This document shows, one piece after another, positions 1 to 10,733 of a stretch of 64,000 nt of DNA. Both the position numbers and the translations under genes were made by a program. The stretch is from Meconema thalassinum (lineage: Eukaryota > Arthropoda > Insecta > Orthoptera > Tettigoniidae). The notes under the pieces were generated by a model that was not told the DNA's origin, did not search any database, and was given only the letters and a program-made list of their open reading frames with translations. The first letter of the stretch is position 1, and each line of letters begins with the position of its first letter. The stretch lies in NCBI GenBank assembly GCA_946902985.2, contig OX336388.2, positions 1,508,730,545 through 1,508,794,544 of the forward strand, in the 5' to 3' direction.

Positions 1-39
1 AGTATAATAAGGTTACAGAGATATGTATTTGTATATATA

Positions 40-290
40 AATTTAAACCTCAACCCCAGTTAATAAGGATCTGATGAAGACTACTTGACGGTCGAGACGC
101 GTAATCTTTATTTGCCCATTATTTAATAGTGACTATAGTTAATACAGGAAATGTTTCAGGAGTGTTTGTTTACTTATTTAATTATTGTGTTTTATATTAT
201 AGTCTACAGTATAAAATATATTGTATCTCCGCCCACTCATTTAGGCAGACTTGTGTTGACAGACCGAAGAGTTACAACTAAAAGTTTGTA
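40..290 (+). repeat. Penelope/foldback-like dispersed repeat, copy 1
   Basis: This segment shares ordered motifs with 530-715 and with the right arm of the foldback at 3501-3985: a GGATCTGATGA box, a CTTGAC box, a GAAACATGT-like box, a tract containing TTTCAGG or TTTCAGGAG, and a GTGTTGAC tail. Copies 1 and 530-715 also share a CATTTAGGCA-type segment before the GTTGAC tail. No ORF is present. A position in the regulatory end of a Penelope-like element is plausible because such ends carry hammerhead motifs, but no reverse transcriptase is linked here, so the class is inferred. Confidence 0.5.
62..112 (+). ncRNA. Hammerhead-ribozyme-like motif, copy 1
   Basis: Stem I can form between AATAAGGAT (62-70) and ATCTTTATT (104-112), nine pairs with one G-U. 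The core box CTGATGA is at 71-77. Stem II GAC/GTC is at 79-81 and 91-93, with a GAGA box at 94-97 in place of GAAA. ACGCGT (97-102) is palindromic, as in minimal hammerheads that pair stem III in dimers. The cleavage triplet would be GTA. There is one extra base between CTGATGA and stem II. This copy is probably weak or inactive because of GAGA and GTA. Confidence 0.45.
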
Positions 291-529
291 TGGTTTCCCA
301 TTATGAATTCCGAGACGTTGTCTTCTAATTAGACATTGTTGCATTATTCCAAATTCCTGACCAATTTCCTTTTTTTTTCTTTCTTCATAAACTCCTCTCA
401 TAATTTTGGTGCCAGGAAGGGCATGGAGATTTTATAACCTCAGAACGTGTCAAATTTTTACTTGTTTTTTAAAGTTTATTATAACTTAATGATTGTATAT
501 ACTGTTGTACATACAGTATGTATTATGTA

Positions 530-715
530 CACATCTGCCAAATCCCAAGTGTACAGAACTTGATGATGTTTGCCAGACGAATGAAACATGTTATCCATAA
601 TCTCCCCACCCCATTTTCGAGAAAAGTATACAATTAATCCGTACAGCCAGTTTACAAGGTGTAAGTAGATGTGTTACTCCACGCCCTATTTCATTAGGCA
701 CATGAACGAGTTGAC
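530..715 (+). repeat. Penelope/foldback-like dispersed repeat, copy 2
   Basis: Diverged relative of 40-290. It keeps TGATGATG near 561, GAAACATGTTATCC at 583-596, and the CATTAGGCA...GTTGACGGAC tail near 690-717. The CTGATGA box is altered to CTTGATGA, so the hammerhead-like fold is not convincing here. It lies just upstream of the RTE LINE insertion at 753-1501. Confidence 0.4.
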
Positions 716-738
716 GGACTGAAATACATTTAATTTAC

Positions 739-1515
739 TGGATTATAAAGGTCATCATCATCATCTTCATTTCCCCTTTTCCAGCTGACACTGGGTGGGG
801 GCAAATATGGTTCCTCTCCACTTTGTTCTGTCGTTCCACCATTCCTCTTCCGACACAGTGTTCCAATCCAGGTTCCGTTTTCTAATGATATACGTCACCG
901 AGTCCATCCAACGCATTCTTGGTCTTCCTCGTACTCTCTTCCCTGTCATCCGTCGTTCCAGTGCTCGTCTTTGTAGACTTTCTTCATTCATCCGTTTGAC
1001 ATGTCAAAACCATCTCAATCTGTTTTGCTCCAGATTGTCATTTAGTTTCGGTACTCCCAGCTCTTTCCGTATATCTTCATTTCTCACTCTGTCTTTCCTC
1101 GTTTTCTGGACCATACTTCTCAGGAATCTCATCTCAGCTGCCTGTACTCTGCTCTCATCCCTCTTAGTCATTGTCCAAGTTTCTGCTTAAAATGTCATTA
1201 TAGGAACATAATATGCTTTGTACATAACTTATTTAGCCTTAATTGTTATATCCTTGTTCGATACTAATCCCCGTACCTGTTGGTAGAAAGCACTCCCGAG
1301 TTGTATTCTTCTGCTAATTTCCAAATCTAGTCTTCCATCTTCAGTCAGTTCACTTCCCAAGTATTTGAAGTGTTTCGCCACTTCCAATTCCTTATCTCCG
1401 ACTTTGATTACTCCTTTTCCTTCTTTCTTACCTCTACTCAACACCACTGTTTTACTCTTCTCCACATTTATCTTCAGTGCCCATTGCTCAATCTCGAGCT
1501 ATGGATTATAAAGGT
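739..1515 (-). mobile_element. 5'-truncated RTE-type LINE with 14-bp target site duplication
   Basis: A perfect duplication of TGGATTATAAAGGT occurs at 739-752 and 1502-1515 and brackets a 749-bp insert (753-1501). Read on the minus strand, the insert ends in a (GAT)n microsatellite, the kind of 3' tail typical of RTE-clade LINEs. Its 5' end is truncated within the reverse-transcriptase C-terminal region. The duplication defines both boundaries exactly. Confidence 0.9.
767..1500 (-). pseudogene. RTE-type LINE ORF remnant (C-terminal part of reverse transcriptase)
   Basis: Two minus-strand open stretches are visible. The 1229-1465 stretch includes FKYLGSELTEDGRLDLEI, the post-RT segment of RTE/BovB-like and insect endonuclease-reverse transcriptases. 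The 767-991 stretch includes RRMTGKRVRGRPRMRWMDSV, the typical C-terminal tail of the same proteins. They are in different frames, separated by about 240 bp of degraded coding sequence. The endonuclease domain and catalytic RT core are absent because of 5' truncation, so this copy is dead. Confidence 0.85.
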
Positions 1516-2660
1516 AATACTGATAAATTGCTTCTAAATTTCTATAAATTAATCTCACCTCATTCCCGATACCGTAGATACAGTAGGGAGAAGGCATACA
1601 CAGTGACTTAGTAGTTATGGGTGTGGTCTTAGTTAACGTTATTAGGCTCTCCATCCAATTTTTTAACAAACGTCTGTGCGTGCAATTCTATATAGCGTTT
1701 GTACTAGCGCTCTGGTAACAAAGGCTAGCTGATTGCCCAACTGTCAGTCAGAACATTTATTAGAAGTTTAAGAGCGAATCCTTTTTCTTTTACCAACAAG
1801 TTGAAAGACTATTGATTTGGAGTGATATTTTCACTGTTGGGTTGTGTCTGATCTGGTTAGTCTACAACAATAACTACAAAAAGTACACGTGCTTGTGCCA
1901 TTATTACCTTTCTCAAGACTACACGCTTATGCGAAGGTCTTTTATAAATAAGGCAGGTGATTCTAAGGAAGTGTACACCATTTCTCCCCTCCCCCCTGCC
2001 CAACCCCCTTCCCCCCTCCCGTCCTCCTCCCGCTCACCCAAAAAGAAAATTAGAACTGCGCTACGGGATATGAATTACTTATCATTGCGAATGTTCGACC
2101 TTAATCCCCATATATATAGTATCAGCGGCCGTTTTTGAGAATCACGAAACCGGTATATCTTGCTGTAGGATCATGTAGGCTGTTTTATTCGCTGTCGGAA
2201 GTATGGTCAATGACCACAATAACGGCTCTCTTCGTAGACCCTGTTGCCGATACGCAAGAGGCTTTCTCAAATACGTCGTACATCATGAGTTCTTTCAGGG
2301 AATCGACGAGGATATCTGTCTATAGTGTCTGATAAAACTCTGTATAAATTACTGAGATGTTTGTACACGTTTAACCACGAAAAATCTCTTATACGATATT
2401 TGAGTGTACCCCACTCCTGATTTCAGAAGTGAATCACATTCATTAGCAGAGTTGGGAATAGACTCCAACCCAGGACCTATTGGACAGGTAAGTCAATGTG
2501 TACCAAACAACGGAAGACGGTAAACTTGACTTGAAATATTTCACGTTCTCTCTGTCTAGTACGATAATTCCCTGAGGTCCACTGTACTGTTAGTCATGAT
2601 AGAACTTCTGATTAATTCAGATCACCTTTAATGACAGGCTTTACAGCGTACGTGCTCCCA
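1516..2660. other. Unassigned AT-rich spacer
   Basis: No recognisable gene or repeat end is visible. A C-rich stretch lies at 1984-2034 and a faint reverse tRNA-like segment at 2430-2500. Short open frames at 1812-2138 and 2135-2332 have no recognisable domain and low-complexity composition. Confidence 0.4.
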
Positions 2661-2664
2661 CTTC

Positions 2665-2669
2665 TGTGT

Positions 2670-2702
<33 letters not shown>
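2665..2702. repeat. (TG)n microsatellite
   Basis: Nearly pure TG dinucleotide run with one interruption. Confidence 0.9.
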
Positions 2703-2704
<2 letters not shown>

Positions 2705-3612
2705 TACCGTACACGAGCCATTTAATTGCATATTATTGTTTTGGCAATGGGATTATTTAGCCATTGATTGTCTAATTTGTAATCAGTGGAAGTAATACTG
2801 ATAAAAGTTCAATGGAGCTGCTAAAACTGCTACAAATAATCTATTATAACAAGTAATTTGGCAAAGCAACTAGTGTAATTAATGTGGAATTAATACCGCA
2901 ATTCACAAGTGGCTGTGTACTCGAGGTAGCTCGTAACAAAACACCGAAGCCACTTTCATTTCTAATTCAGTGATTCTGGTTAGTGCAACCATCTAGCAGC
3001 CTCCTTTGGTGTTAAGACTGAATGAAGAGCAGTACCTTGAGCTAGGAGTCTTAAAATAAAAATGCGAAGAAACGTGGTCAGATGCGGCCATAGACACATA
3101 TAGTTATTATGGAGTGTGGCCTGACACTGCTCCACGCCTATATTTACGAATGAATGCAGCAAGGGAATGCTACTCTTTGTTGGGTCATACACACTTTGGA
3201 AAGTCGTTAGGGACCATTGGGCCCTCGACTCGGTCTGTTATTTTCTCCACTTTTTGTATTGACCCTTCTCATATTTCCTTTCCACTCTGGGTCCATTATA
3301 CTTCCCCAGTCTGCAATTAAATTCCTTAACAGAGCCGAGAATTGAACACACAACCTTTAATACAGTTCTTGACCATGGCATGTGGCATTTGATGGAGTCT
3401 AGACGAATCCATTTTGAACTATTTAAAGCTGAAGTATCAGAAGCCATTTTTCAGTGTTGTCTAGTTTGAATAAAAGACAGCTTTCCAGTCGGTCAACACA
3501 AATTGTGCCCAATTACATTAGGCGGGAAAACAAGTATTTATGCAGCCTAACCTGAAAGAATTATTACACGAGATATTTATCACAAAATAACACGTTTTTA
3601 TGTACAAAAACT

Positions 3613-3658
3613 GGGGGGGGGGGGGAGGGGGGAGGGGGGGAGGGGGGAGGGGGGAGGG
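3613..3658 (+). repeat. G-rich low-complexity tract with quadruplex potential
   Basis: G runs of 3 to 13 separated by single A residues lie inside the left foldback arm. The corresponding right-arm position (around 3868-3878) has only a short C-rich stretch, so the tract probably expanded in one arm. Confidence 0.85.
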
Positions 3659-3675
3659 TGGTACTTAGTTGATTA

Positions 3676-3712
3676 ACATGTTTCGATCGTCAAGCGATCA
3701 TAGCCTTAGATA
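3676..3712 (-). ncRNA. Partial hammerhead-like motif in the left foldback arm
   Basis: On the minus strand this reads TATGATCGCTTGACGATC followed by GAAACATGTTAATC. The stem II region and GAAACATGT box are preserved but the CTGATGA box is shortened to CTATGA. It is the inverted counterpart of the motif at 3819-3859 and is probably inactive. Confidence 0.35.
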
Positions 3713-3818
3713 ACGTACGATGTTTGTGTATTACACGTATATATAAATATATGTACCATCTAAATATTGTTCATATATTCAAGCATAAGTGAAAGACTTG
3801 TCTGAGCCTAAGTGAGCA

Positions 3819-3859
3819 GGATCTGATGATGATCACTTGACAATCGAAACATGTCATCC
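3819..3859 (+). ncRNA. Hammerhead-ribozyme-like motif, best copy
   Basis: GGAT (3819-3822) can pair with ATCC (3856-3859) as stem I. CTGATGA is at 3823-3829, stem II GAT/ATC at 3831-3833 and 3843-3845, GAAA at 3846-3849, palindromic ACATGT at 3849-3854, and a canonical GTC cleavage triplet at 3853-3855. This is the order of a minimal type I hammerhead, with one unpaired T between CTGATGA and stem II. Compared with 62-112, stem II changes C-G to T-A and stem III changes ACGCGT to ACATGT, both pairing-preserving. Activity is untested. Confidence 0.5.
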
Positions 3860-3999
3860 ATTTAAGTACCCCCGCCCCTTTTTTGAACATAAAAGCGTGT
3901 TAATTTATGGTAAATTTCTGATGTAATATTTCAGGTTAGGGTGTTTAAATACTTGTTTTCCCGTATAATGCAGTTGGGCACAATTCGTACTATTGAAAA

Positions 4000-5129
4000 T
4001 TGTAAGAAAATATTTCAACGGAGTTTATAAAAATCTTAACCGGGTTCAACTTGTACGAAACAATGTTTATTGTAGCACACGCATAGATCGCACTGTGTAA
4101 TCTCCATGCAGTCTTATGATTACGAAGTCCACTTGTGTTCAACCTCAAAGACCCGCTATCATACAAATTAAAGAGCTACTGTATAGCGATTGAGGAAAAG
4201 AACGGTCATTTCAAGCTCCTTATCCGAGAACTTTACGACCGACATTATGGTTTCTACCTGCATGTTATTGCTAGGATAATATGCTACTTGGCTGGCAGAC
4301 ATTCTACGTGTTTCTTGGTAATGCACTGTACTAGAAACATGACAAGGCTGAATGTAATAAGATCGATGCAGATCTGCTTCTTGCTGTTATGCATCCTTAG
4401 TAGGCCTATAATAATTTCTTTTAATGAAGGAGGTGGTGCTTTACTAACAAGAATATTCATATATCGAATATTATTCGTAAACAGCGGTGATTTTTCAGTG
4501 CTAGGAACTGTTCTGTATAATGTTACAGTAGCCTATTATAACTTTATGTGTATGATAATATTTTTGCGTATAATCCCAATACATAATATATTTTTATGGC
4601 GTCTCACGCTTTATAAAATGCGGAGTTGAGTACCGTATTTCCGCAACTACTTTTACTGTACAGCGTGTCCGACCTGGATGCATAAATGTCTTACTAACTA
4701 ATAGAGATACCTTTTGGCAGAGTTTTCTCTACTAAGGAAACTCAAAATATTTTTTTACATGCCAAATAGCTTCCTCAGAAACTGGAACCTGACGATAAGC
4801 TGCGATGGAAGGCGTTCTGCGAAAATTGACGAAAATGAGGCATTCCTCGATATATTCCGTTTAGTCTGACGAGGCTAATCTTCACATTTCCGAGAAGATG
4901 ACCAGAGAAAGATGCCACACATAGGGATTGGAAAACATCTACGCCGTGGTGGAGCACGAGCGTGACTCTCTGAAAGTTTGCATTATTGAAGGACAGGATG
5001 ATAGGATCATTCTTCTTCACGGATCGTAGCGTTATCCCTTCCTGTGTCACTGAAATATGTTGAACTTTTTTCCGAGTGATTTTCATTTTTTTTTAAGAAA
5101 ATGATTAAGACCTGCTGATTTTTATTCAT
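4000..5129. other. Unassigned spacer
   Basis: The longest open frame (4135-4629, plus, 164 codons from a GTG) is rich in I, L, F and Y, has no recognisable domain, and sits in AT-rich DNA. I do not regard it as a gene. A minus-strand frame at 4775-5086 is likewise unrecognised. Confidence 0.35.
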
Positions 5130-6005
5130 TTTAGCCTATTTTCAAAAATAGGCTTATGAGATCACCTTTTGTCCATGTGTGTATCCCTCAAATAAAATAT
5201 AAACGGCTGGAGCGATTTCAATGAAACTCTGTAAGATCATAGAACCTTTTTGGCCGACCCAGATCGTGCCCTTTAAATTGTATAACGTTACCCCAATCCA
5301 CCATGGCGGCTTTGCGAAATATTTCACCGGAATTCTATATCTCCAAAACTATTAGTGATATCACTCTGAAATTTTGTACGGTGATAAAGGGCACTACTAG
5401 AAGTTCACCTATGTGAATTTCAAGAAACCTGTTGAGTACAAAACTAACATGGCACCCAAGCGAAGTTGAAACATTTAAATCCACTTTTCTCGCGATTTAA
5501 CCACCCGAGCGCAGTGAAACATGGTACAGAATATGTTTATACACATTGTAAAGCACTGAAGCCTAATTCAGTTCAATTGCTTACATTCCCTCAAGATGGC
5601 GGCTGTGTGAAATTTAAAAATTACTTTTTTATTTCTTGTGTCCTAATCATGAGATCAAAATCAACGATTGAATAATGAACCTACGCAATAGATGTCATCT
5701 AATAGTACATAATTCTGTGGTCTACATATACAGTATAAGAATCTAACATGGCGACCATCTGAAATATTTGGATGGTTCTCAATATCTACTAATCTAGGGC
5801 AGAAATCACACTGAAATTTTGTATTTTCTTAATGAAAATGAACATAAGTTCACCTATGGGACTTTCAATAACATGACGTGCTCACATCCAATATGGCGGC
5901 GACGCAAAATTTAAATATTGAAATAGACGTTTCTCGCGATGTATCCATCCGAGCGCAGTGAAACTTTGTACAGTAAATGCTTATCCAAATTGAATCGATG
6001 ATTTC
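5130..6005 (+). mobile_element. Family A Helentron-like element, copy A1 (3' truncated)
   Basis: It starts with TTAGCCTATTTTC and its self-complementary partner AAATAGGCTTATGAGATCACC, then a TG-containing segment, then repeated modules each carrying ATGGCGGC boxes (exact CAAGATGGCGGC at 5592-5603). It can be followed through the family order until about 6005, where a small inverted-repeat element (6007-6206) interrupts and the rest is missing. There is no coding capacity, so it is non-autonomous. Confidence 0.8.
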
Positions 6006-6006
6006 A

Positions 6007-6206
6007 AGAACTACGGTACATGAGTCACAAAAATCTAATTTTACAGGAGAGACAAAAAATATATTGTAGAATGAAGTAATACTGCAACAAATGCCATTTT
6101 TGCCACAATTATTTGCAACACGATTCTGACAGTTTTCTAGGTCAACATTGCATGAATAACATATTGTAGTAAAATATTTAAGTATTGTGACTCATGTAGT
6201 TTTTGG
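6007..6206. mobile_element. Small MITE-like inverted-repeat element, copy 1
   Basis: The left end AAGAACTACGGTACATGAGT is mirrored on the right by TTGTGACTCATGTAGTTTTT. The same inverted termini occur at 13792-13976, so this is a repeat family of about 185-200 bp without coding capacity. Both copies abut family A sequence. Target duplication was not identified. Confidence 0.6.
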
Positions 6207-6535
6207 ACCAATCAGTGCGAGGAAGTGTGAATTTTCAATTCAGTTCAATATTAACCATGTTTCTGATTAAATATACTACATTCCTTCAGAGCAAATAACC
6301 AGTACAGTGCAAGGTGCAAAATGAAAATAGACAACACGTACAGTAGAAACAAGTAGTTCCGTGAAGATCTAAATAGCCTATTTTCATATATCCTTCTAAT
6401 ATTAATTGCCTCTATCAACATACAAATTGTCAGTTTGATTGCTGTAATAGATTCGTAGATATTGAGAACCGTCTAAATATTTTGGATGGTCACCATGTTG
6501 GATTTTTATATTATAGGCCTTAGATTTATGTACTA

Positions 6536-9500
6536 CTAGCTGAAGTACCCGTGCTTCGCTACGCGTCATAAATAAATTAAAATGTGAAGGTGACAGTTAA
6601 AACAGGGGATAGGCGAGGTGCTGCGCAGAGGGAGATTAAGGATGGAACATTTTGTCCAACTACACCGCTCGGCGTTGACCGTGTTTTATAGCACAAATTT
6701 AGGTTTTACTCGCTAACAGTTGCAGATACCTTTCGGATAGAAAATGTAATTTTAAACCTCGCATATGCCATCAAAAGTTTGTTATTTCTTAGCGTTCTCT
6801 TTTTATTTGAAATGGAAATATGAAAGTTTGGAACCAAAGGGTGTAGTGACGTCACTAAAATGGTCGCCATTTTAAATAGTGCAAAGTATTGAAATCAAAA
6901 GTAACCTATATGTTAACCAGGTAAATCAGCTACTTCCATGTAAAATTCACGTAAATCGGACCAGTGGTACTTGCGAGATTGAGTAATACACAGACACACA
7001 CCATCTCAATTTTACCCTCGCTTCGCTCGCGTCATAGTCGTATCATATTGTTTTTCAATGAAATGCAGGTTTAACCCCGTTAACACCCCTTTAGAACCTG
7101 AATACCCAAAAATCCCTCCTTGTAGACGTTTTCGACACACAACAAACAAACATATCCCCAAAATATCATTCTTCTAACTTTAATAGTTTTGGTTGGTCGA
7201 TGAGAGCAAACATACAAAAATCCTTCCTTAGTGGACGTTTTTCTTCCAGAAGTTCACCCCTCCCCATATGCCCCTTAAATTGCATTTATGAAAACACGGT
7301 CGAACACCTATTTATTTTATTTATTTATTCATTTATTTATTTATTTTTAAGCTGATAGATTTCCTCCGAGTTTCAGACTCCTCCCTATGTCGTTTAAGAG
7401 ATAAACGCTCAGTTAGGAATCTTTCAACCCCCCACTTTTCATCCCTTTCACCTCATAATATACACTACATCGAAAAACCTTTAGACATGTGTCAGCTTAT
7501 TTTTAATGATTAGTATATGTGCCAAGTATCACATCCCCAAATGAAACCACTCGTGAGATATTGTTATTCAATGGAAAGCACGTTTACCCCCTTAACACCT
7601 CTTTAGAACCTGAATATCCAAAACTCTTTCCTTAGTGGACGTTTTCGACATACAACGAACATATCCCCAAAATGTCATGTTTCTAACTTCAATAATTTTG
7701 GCTGGGCGATGATAAGTGAGTCAGTCAGTCAGGATATTTTCATTCATTTATTTTTGATAATTTCACCCGTCCCCATGAACCCCTTAAATTGGATTTATGA
7801 AACAAACGGTCAAACACCTATTTACTTATTTAAAGCTGTTTTCCTCCTGAGTTTGATGAGTGAGTAAGTGAGTCAATCAGTTAGGACACTTTCTTTCCTG
7901 TTTTTTTTTCCATAATTTCACCCCTCTCCAAGGGCCCCTTAAATTGGATTTATGAAAAAACGTTCGAACACCTATTTACTTGTATTTTAAGCTGTTTTTT
8001 CCCACCGAATTTCAAACTTCACGCCTATGTCGTTTCAGGGATACACGCTCCGTCTAGAATCCCTCAACCCCCAATTTTCACCCCTTTCACCTCATAATAT
8101 ACACCACATCGATAAACCCTTAGACATATGTCAGATTATTTTAATGATTAGTTTATATACCGAATATCACATCCCCAAACAAACAACTCATTTGATATCG
8201 TTATTTAATGAAATGCACGTTTACCCCCTTGACACGTCTCTAAAACCCGAATAAACAAAAATCATTCCTTAGTTAACGTTTTCGACATACAGCGAACATA
8301 TTCCCAAAATTTCTTGTTTCCAACTTTAATAGTTTTCGCTGGGCGTGATGAGTGAGTGAGTCAGACAGGTCATTTTCTTTCATTTATTTTACCAGAATTT
8401 CACCCCTCCCCATGGGCCCCTTAAATTGGATTGATTAAAAAACGCTTGAACACCTATTAACTTATTTCCTAAGCTGTCTTTTTCCCCTGAGTCAGTCGGT
8501 TAGGACACTTTCTCTCATTTTCCCCCCAGAATTTCACCCCACCCCATTGGCCCATTAAATTATTTTACGAAAAAACAGTCGAAAACCGATTTACTTACTT
8601 TTTAAGCTGATTTTTTTTCGCTGAGTTTCAAATTTCTCGCCGGCCTACACGCTCCATTAGGAATCCTTCAACCCCCACTTTTCAGCCCTTTCACCTCATA
8701 ATAATACACCACATCGAAAAACGCTTAGACACATGTCTGCGTATTTTTAATGATTAGTTTATATGCCGAGTATCACATCCACAAATGAAACCACTCGTGA
8801 GATATTGATATTCAATGAAATGCAGGTTTAACCCCCTTAAGACTCCTTTAGAACCCGAATATCCAAAAAAACCTCCCTTAGTGTACGGGTTTGACATACA
8901 ACGAACATATCCCCGAAATGTCATGTTTCCAACTTCAATATTTTTGGCTGGGCGATGATGAGTGAGTGAATGAGTCAGGACATTTCCTTTCAATTTTTTT
9001 TCTTCAGAATTTCACCCCTCCCGATGAACCCCTTCAATTTGATTGAAAAACAAACTGTCGAAAAGCTATTTACTTACTTTAAAGCAGGTTTTCCCCCTGA
9101 GTTTGATGAGTGAGTCAGTCAGTCAATCAGTTAGGACACTTTCTTTCCTGTCCCCCCCCCCCGAATTTCACCCCTCCCCATGGGCCCCTTAAATTGGATT
9201 TATGGAAAAGCGGTCAAACACATATTTACTTATTTTTATGCTGTTTTTTTTTCCGCTGAGTTTCAAACTCCTCGCCTATGTCGTTTAAGAGATACACGCT
9301 CCGTTAGGAATCTTTCAATCCCCACTTTTCACCCCTTTAACCTCATAAACACATCGAAAAACCCTCAGACACGTGTCTTGTTACTTTTTAATGATAAGTT
9401 TATATGCCGTGTATCACATCCCCCAATGAAACTAATCGGGAGATATTGTTATTCAATGAAATGCAGGTTTAATCCCCTTAAGACCCCTTTAGAACCTGAA

Positions 9501-10733
9501 TATCCGAAAATCCTCCCTTAGTAGACGGTTTTGACATACAATGAACATATCCCCAAACTGTCATGTTTCTAACTTCAATAATGTTGGCTAGGCGATGATG
9601 AGTGAGTGAGTAAGTGAGTGAGTCTGGACATTTTCTTTCAATTTTCTTTTTTCAGAATTTCACCCCTCCCCATGAACCCCTTAAATTTGATTTATGAAAA
9701 AAGAAACTGTCGAACAGCTATTTACTTACTCTAAAGCAGTTTTTCCCCCTGAGTTTGATGAGTGAGCCAGTCAGTCAATCAGTTAGGACACTTTCTTTCC
9801 TGCCCCCCCCCCCCAGAATTTCATCTCTCCCCATGGGCCCCTTAAATTGGATTTATGAAAAAACTGTCAAACACATATTTACTTCTTTTTTAAGTTGATT
9901 TTTTTTCGCTGTGTTTCAAACTCCTCGCCTATGTCGTTTAGGAGACACACGCTCCGTTAAGAATCTTTTAATCCCCACTTTTCACCCCTTTCACCCCATA
10001 ATATACACCACATCGAAAAACCCTCAGACACATGTCTTCTTATTTTTAATGATGAGTTTATATGCCGAGTATCACATCCCCCCATGAAACCAATCGGGAG
10101 ATATTGCTATTCAATTAAATGCAGGTCTACCCCCTTGACACCCCTTTAGAACCTGAATAGCCAAAATTTCTCTCTTAGTGGGCATTTGCGGCCCTTGAGG
10201 AAGCTGCATACCAGATTTAATTCCAATCCGTTCGGTGGTTTCTGAGATTTCGTGATGAATAAATGAATGAGTGAGTGAGTGAGTGAGTGGTATTTGAAAA
10301 ATATATAGTAGAAAGAAGATATTGTCAAGTCTTTGTTATGCTAAACTCGGTTGACAGTGCTGTGTGAGCAGTTGAGTAACTAACGGGATTTCAAGTAAAG
10401 ATGCTCATTTTCTATACCAGTAGTGCTGAGCGCAATTGGCATCAAGTCGGCCGTGTCTGGACTTGAGCTATGTTGCCATGGAAACTATCTGCCTTGCCAT
10501 TCCTTCATGAGTATATTTTATGATTTGATTAGCCTATTTTTGAGTGAAAAAGGGCCGAAATCAGAAGAATGAGAAAGACTATCGAAAATTCATGTAGCCA
10601 GCGGTTCCTTCTGGGTCCTAAACTATGTGTATGCAAAATATGGTTGAGATTGGTGGAACGGTGTAGATTTGTATACGGAACCAACATATATACATACATA
10701 CATACATACAGACTTTCACTTTTATATATTAGA
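6536..10733 (-). mobile_element. Helitron, family C, copy C3, inserted in A2
   Basis: Read on the minus strand the element begins TCTAATATATAAAAG (10733 downwards) and ends GGTACTTCAGCTAG (6536), i.e. 5' TC and 3' CTAG. A short GAAG/CTTC stem precedes the end. The flanks read ATGTAA before and TAGTACATAA after. Joined, they give ATGTAATAGTACATAA, the uninterrupted sequence in other family A copies such as A3. Insertion is therefore exactly between A and T without target duplication, the hallmark of classical Helitrons. It contains no helicase ORF, so it is non-autonomous. Its first 480 bp resemble the right half of C2. Confidence 0.9.
7040..10260. repeat. Tandem array of about 600-660 bp units inside Helitron C3
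   Basis: Landmarks recur in the same order about five times. A CACATCGAAAAACC-like motif lies near 7468, 8108, 8710, 9350 and 10008. CCCCTTAAATTGGATTTATG recurs at two sites per unit, each unit also carrying TGAGTGAGTCAGTCAG-type runs and TTTAGAACCTGAATATCC. The units are diverged by small indels. No ORF spans a unit, so this is non-coding Helitron cargo. Confidence 0.8.

Larger units (their letters stand above)
3501..3985. mobile_element. Foldback element with long inverted arms, hammerhead-like motifs and a G-rich tract
   Basis: AATTGTGCCC opens the left arm at 3501 and its complement GGGCACAATT closes the right arm at 3976-3985. Inside, the arms remain alignable as inverted repeats: CTTGTTTTCCCG, TTTCAGGTTAGG, CATAAAAnCGTGTTA and GATCGAAACATGT all occur on both sides in opposite orientation. 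The loop is about 3716-3800. No coding region is present. It shares right-arm motifs with 40-290 and 530-715 and with 25600-25720. Foldback or inverted Penelope-like copies are the best explanations; I could not find a clear target duplication. Confidence 0.65.

Noticed and set aside
4135..4629. 164-codon open frame as a gene
   Set aside because: GTG start, low-complexity hydrophobic composition in AT-rich DNA, no recognisable domain and no supporting signals.
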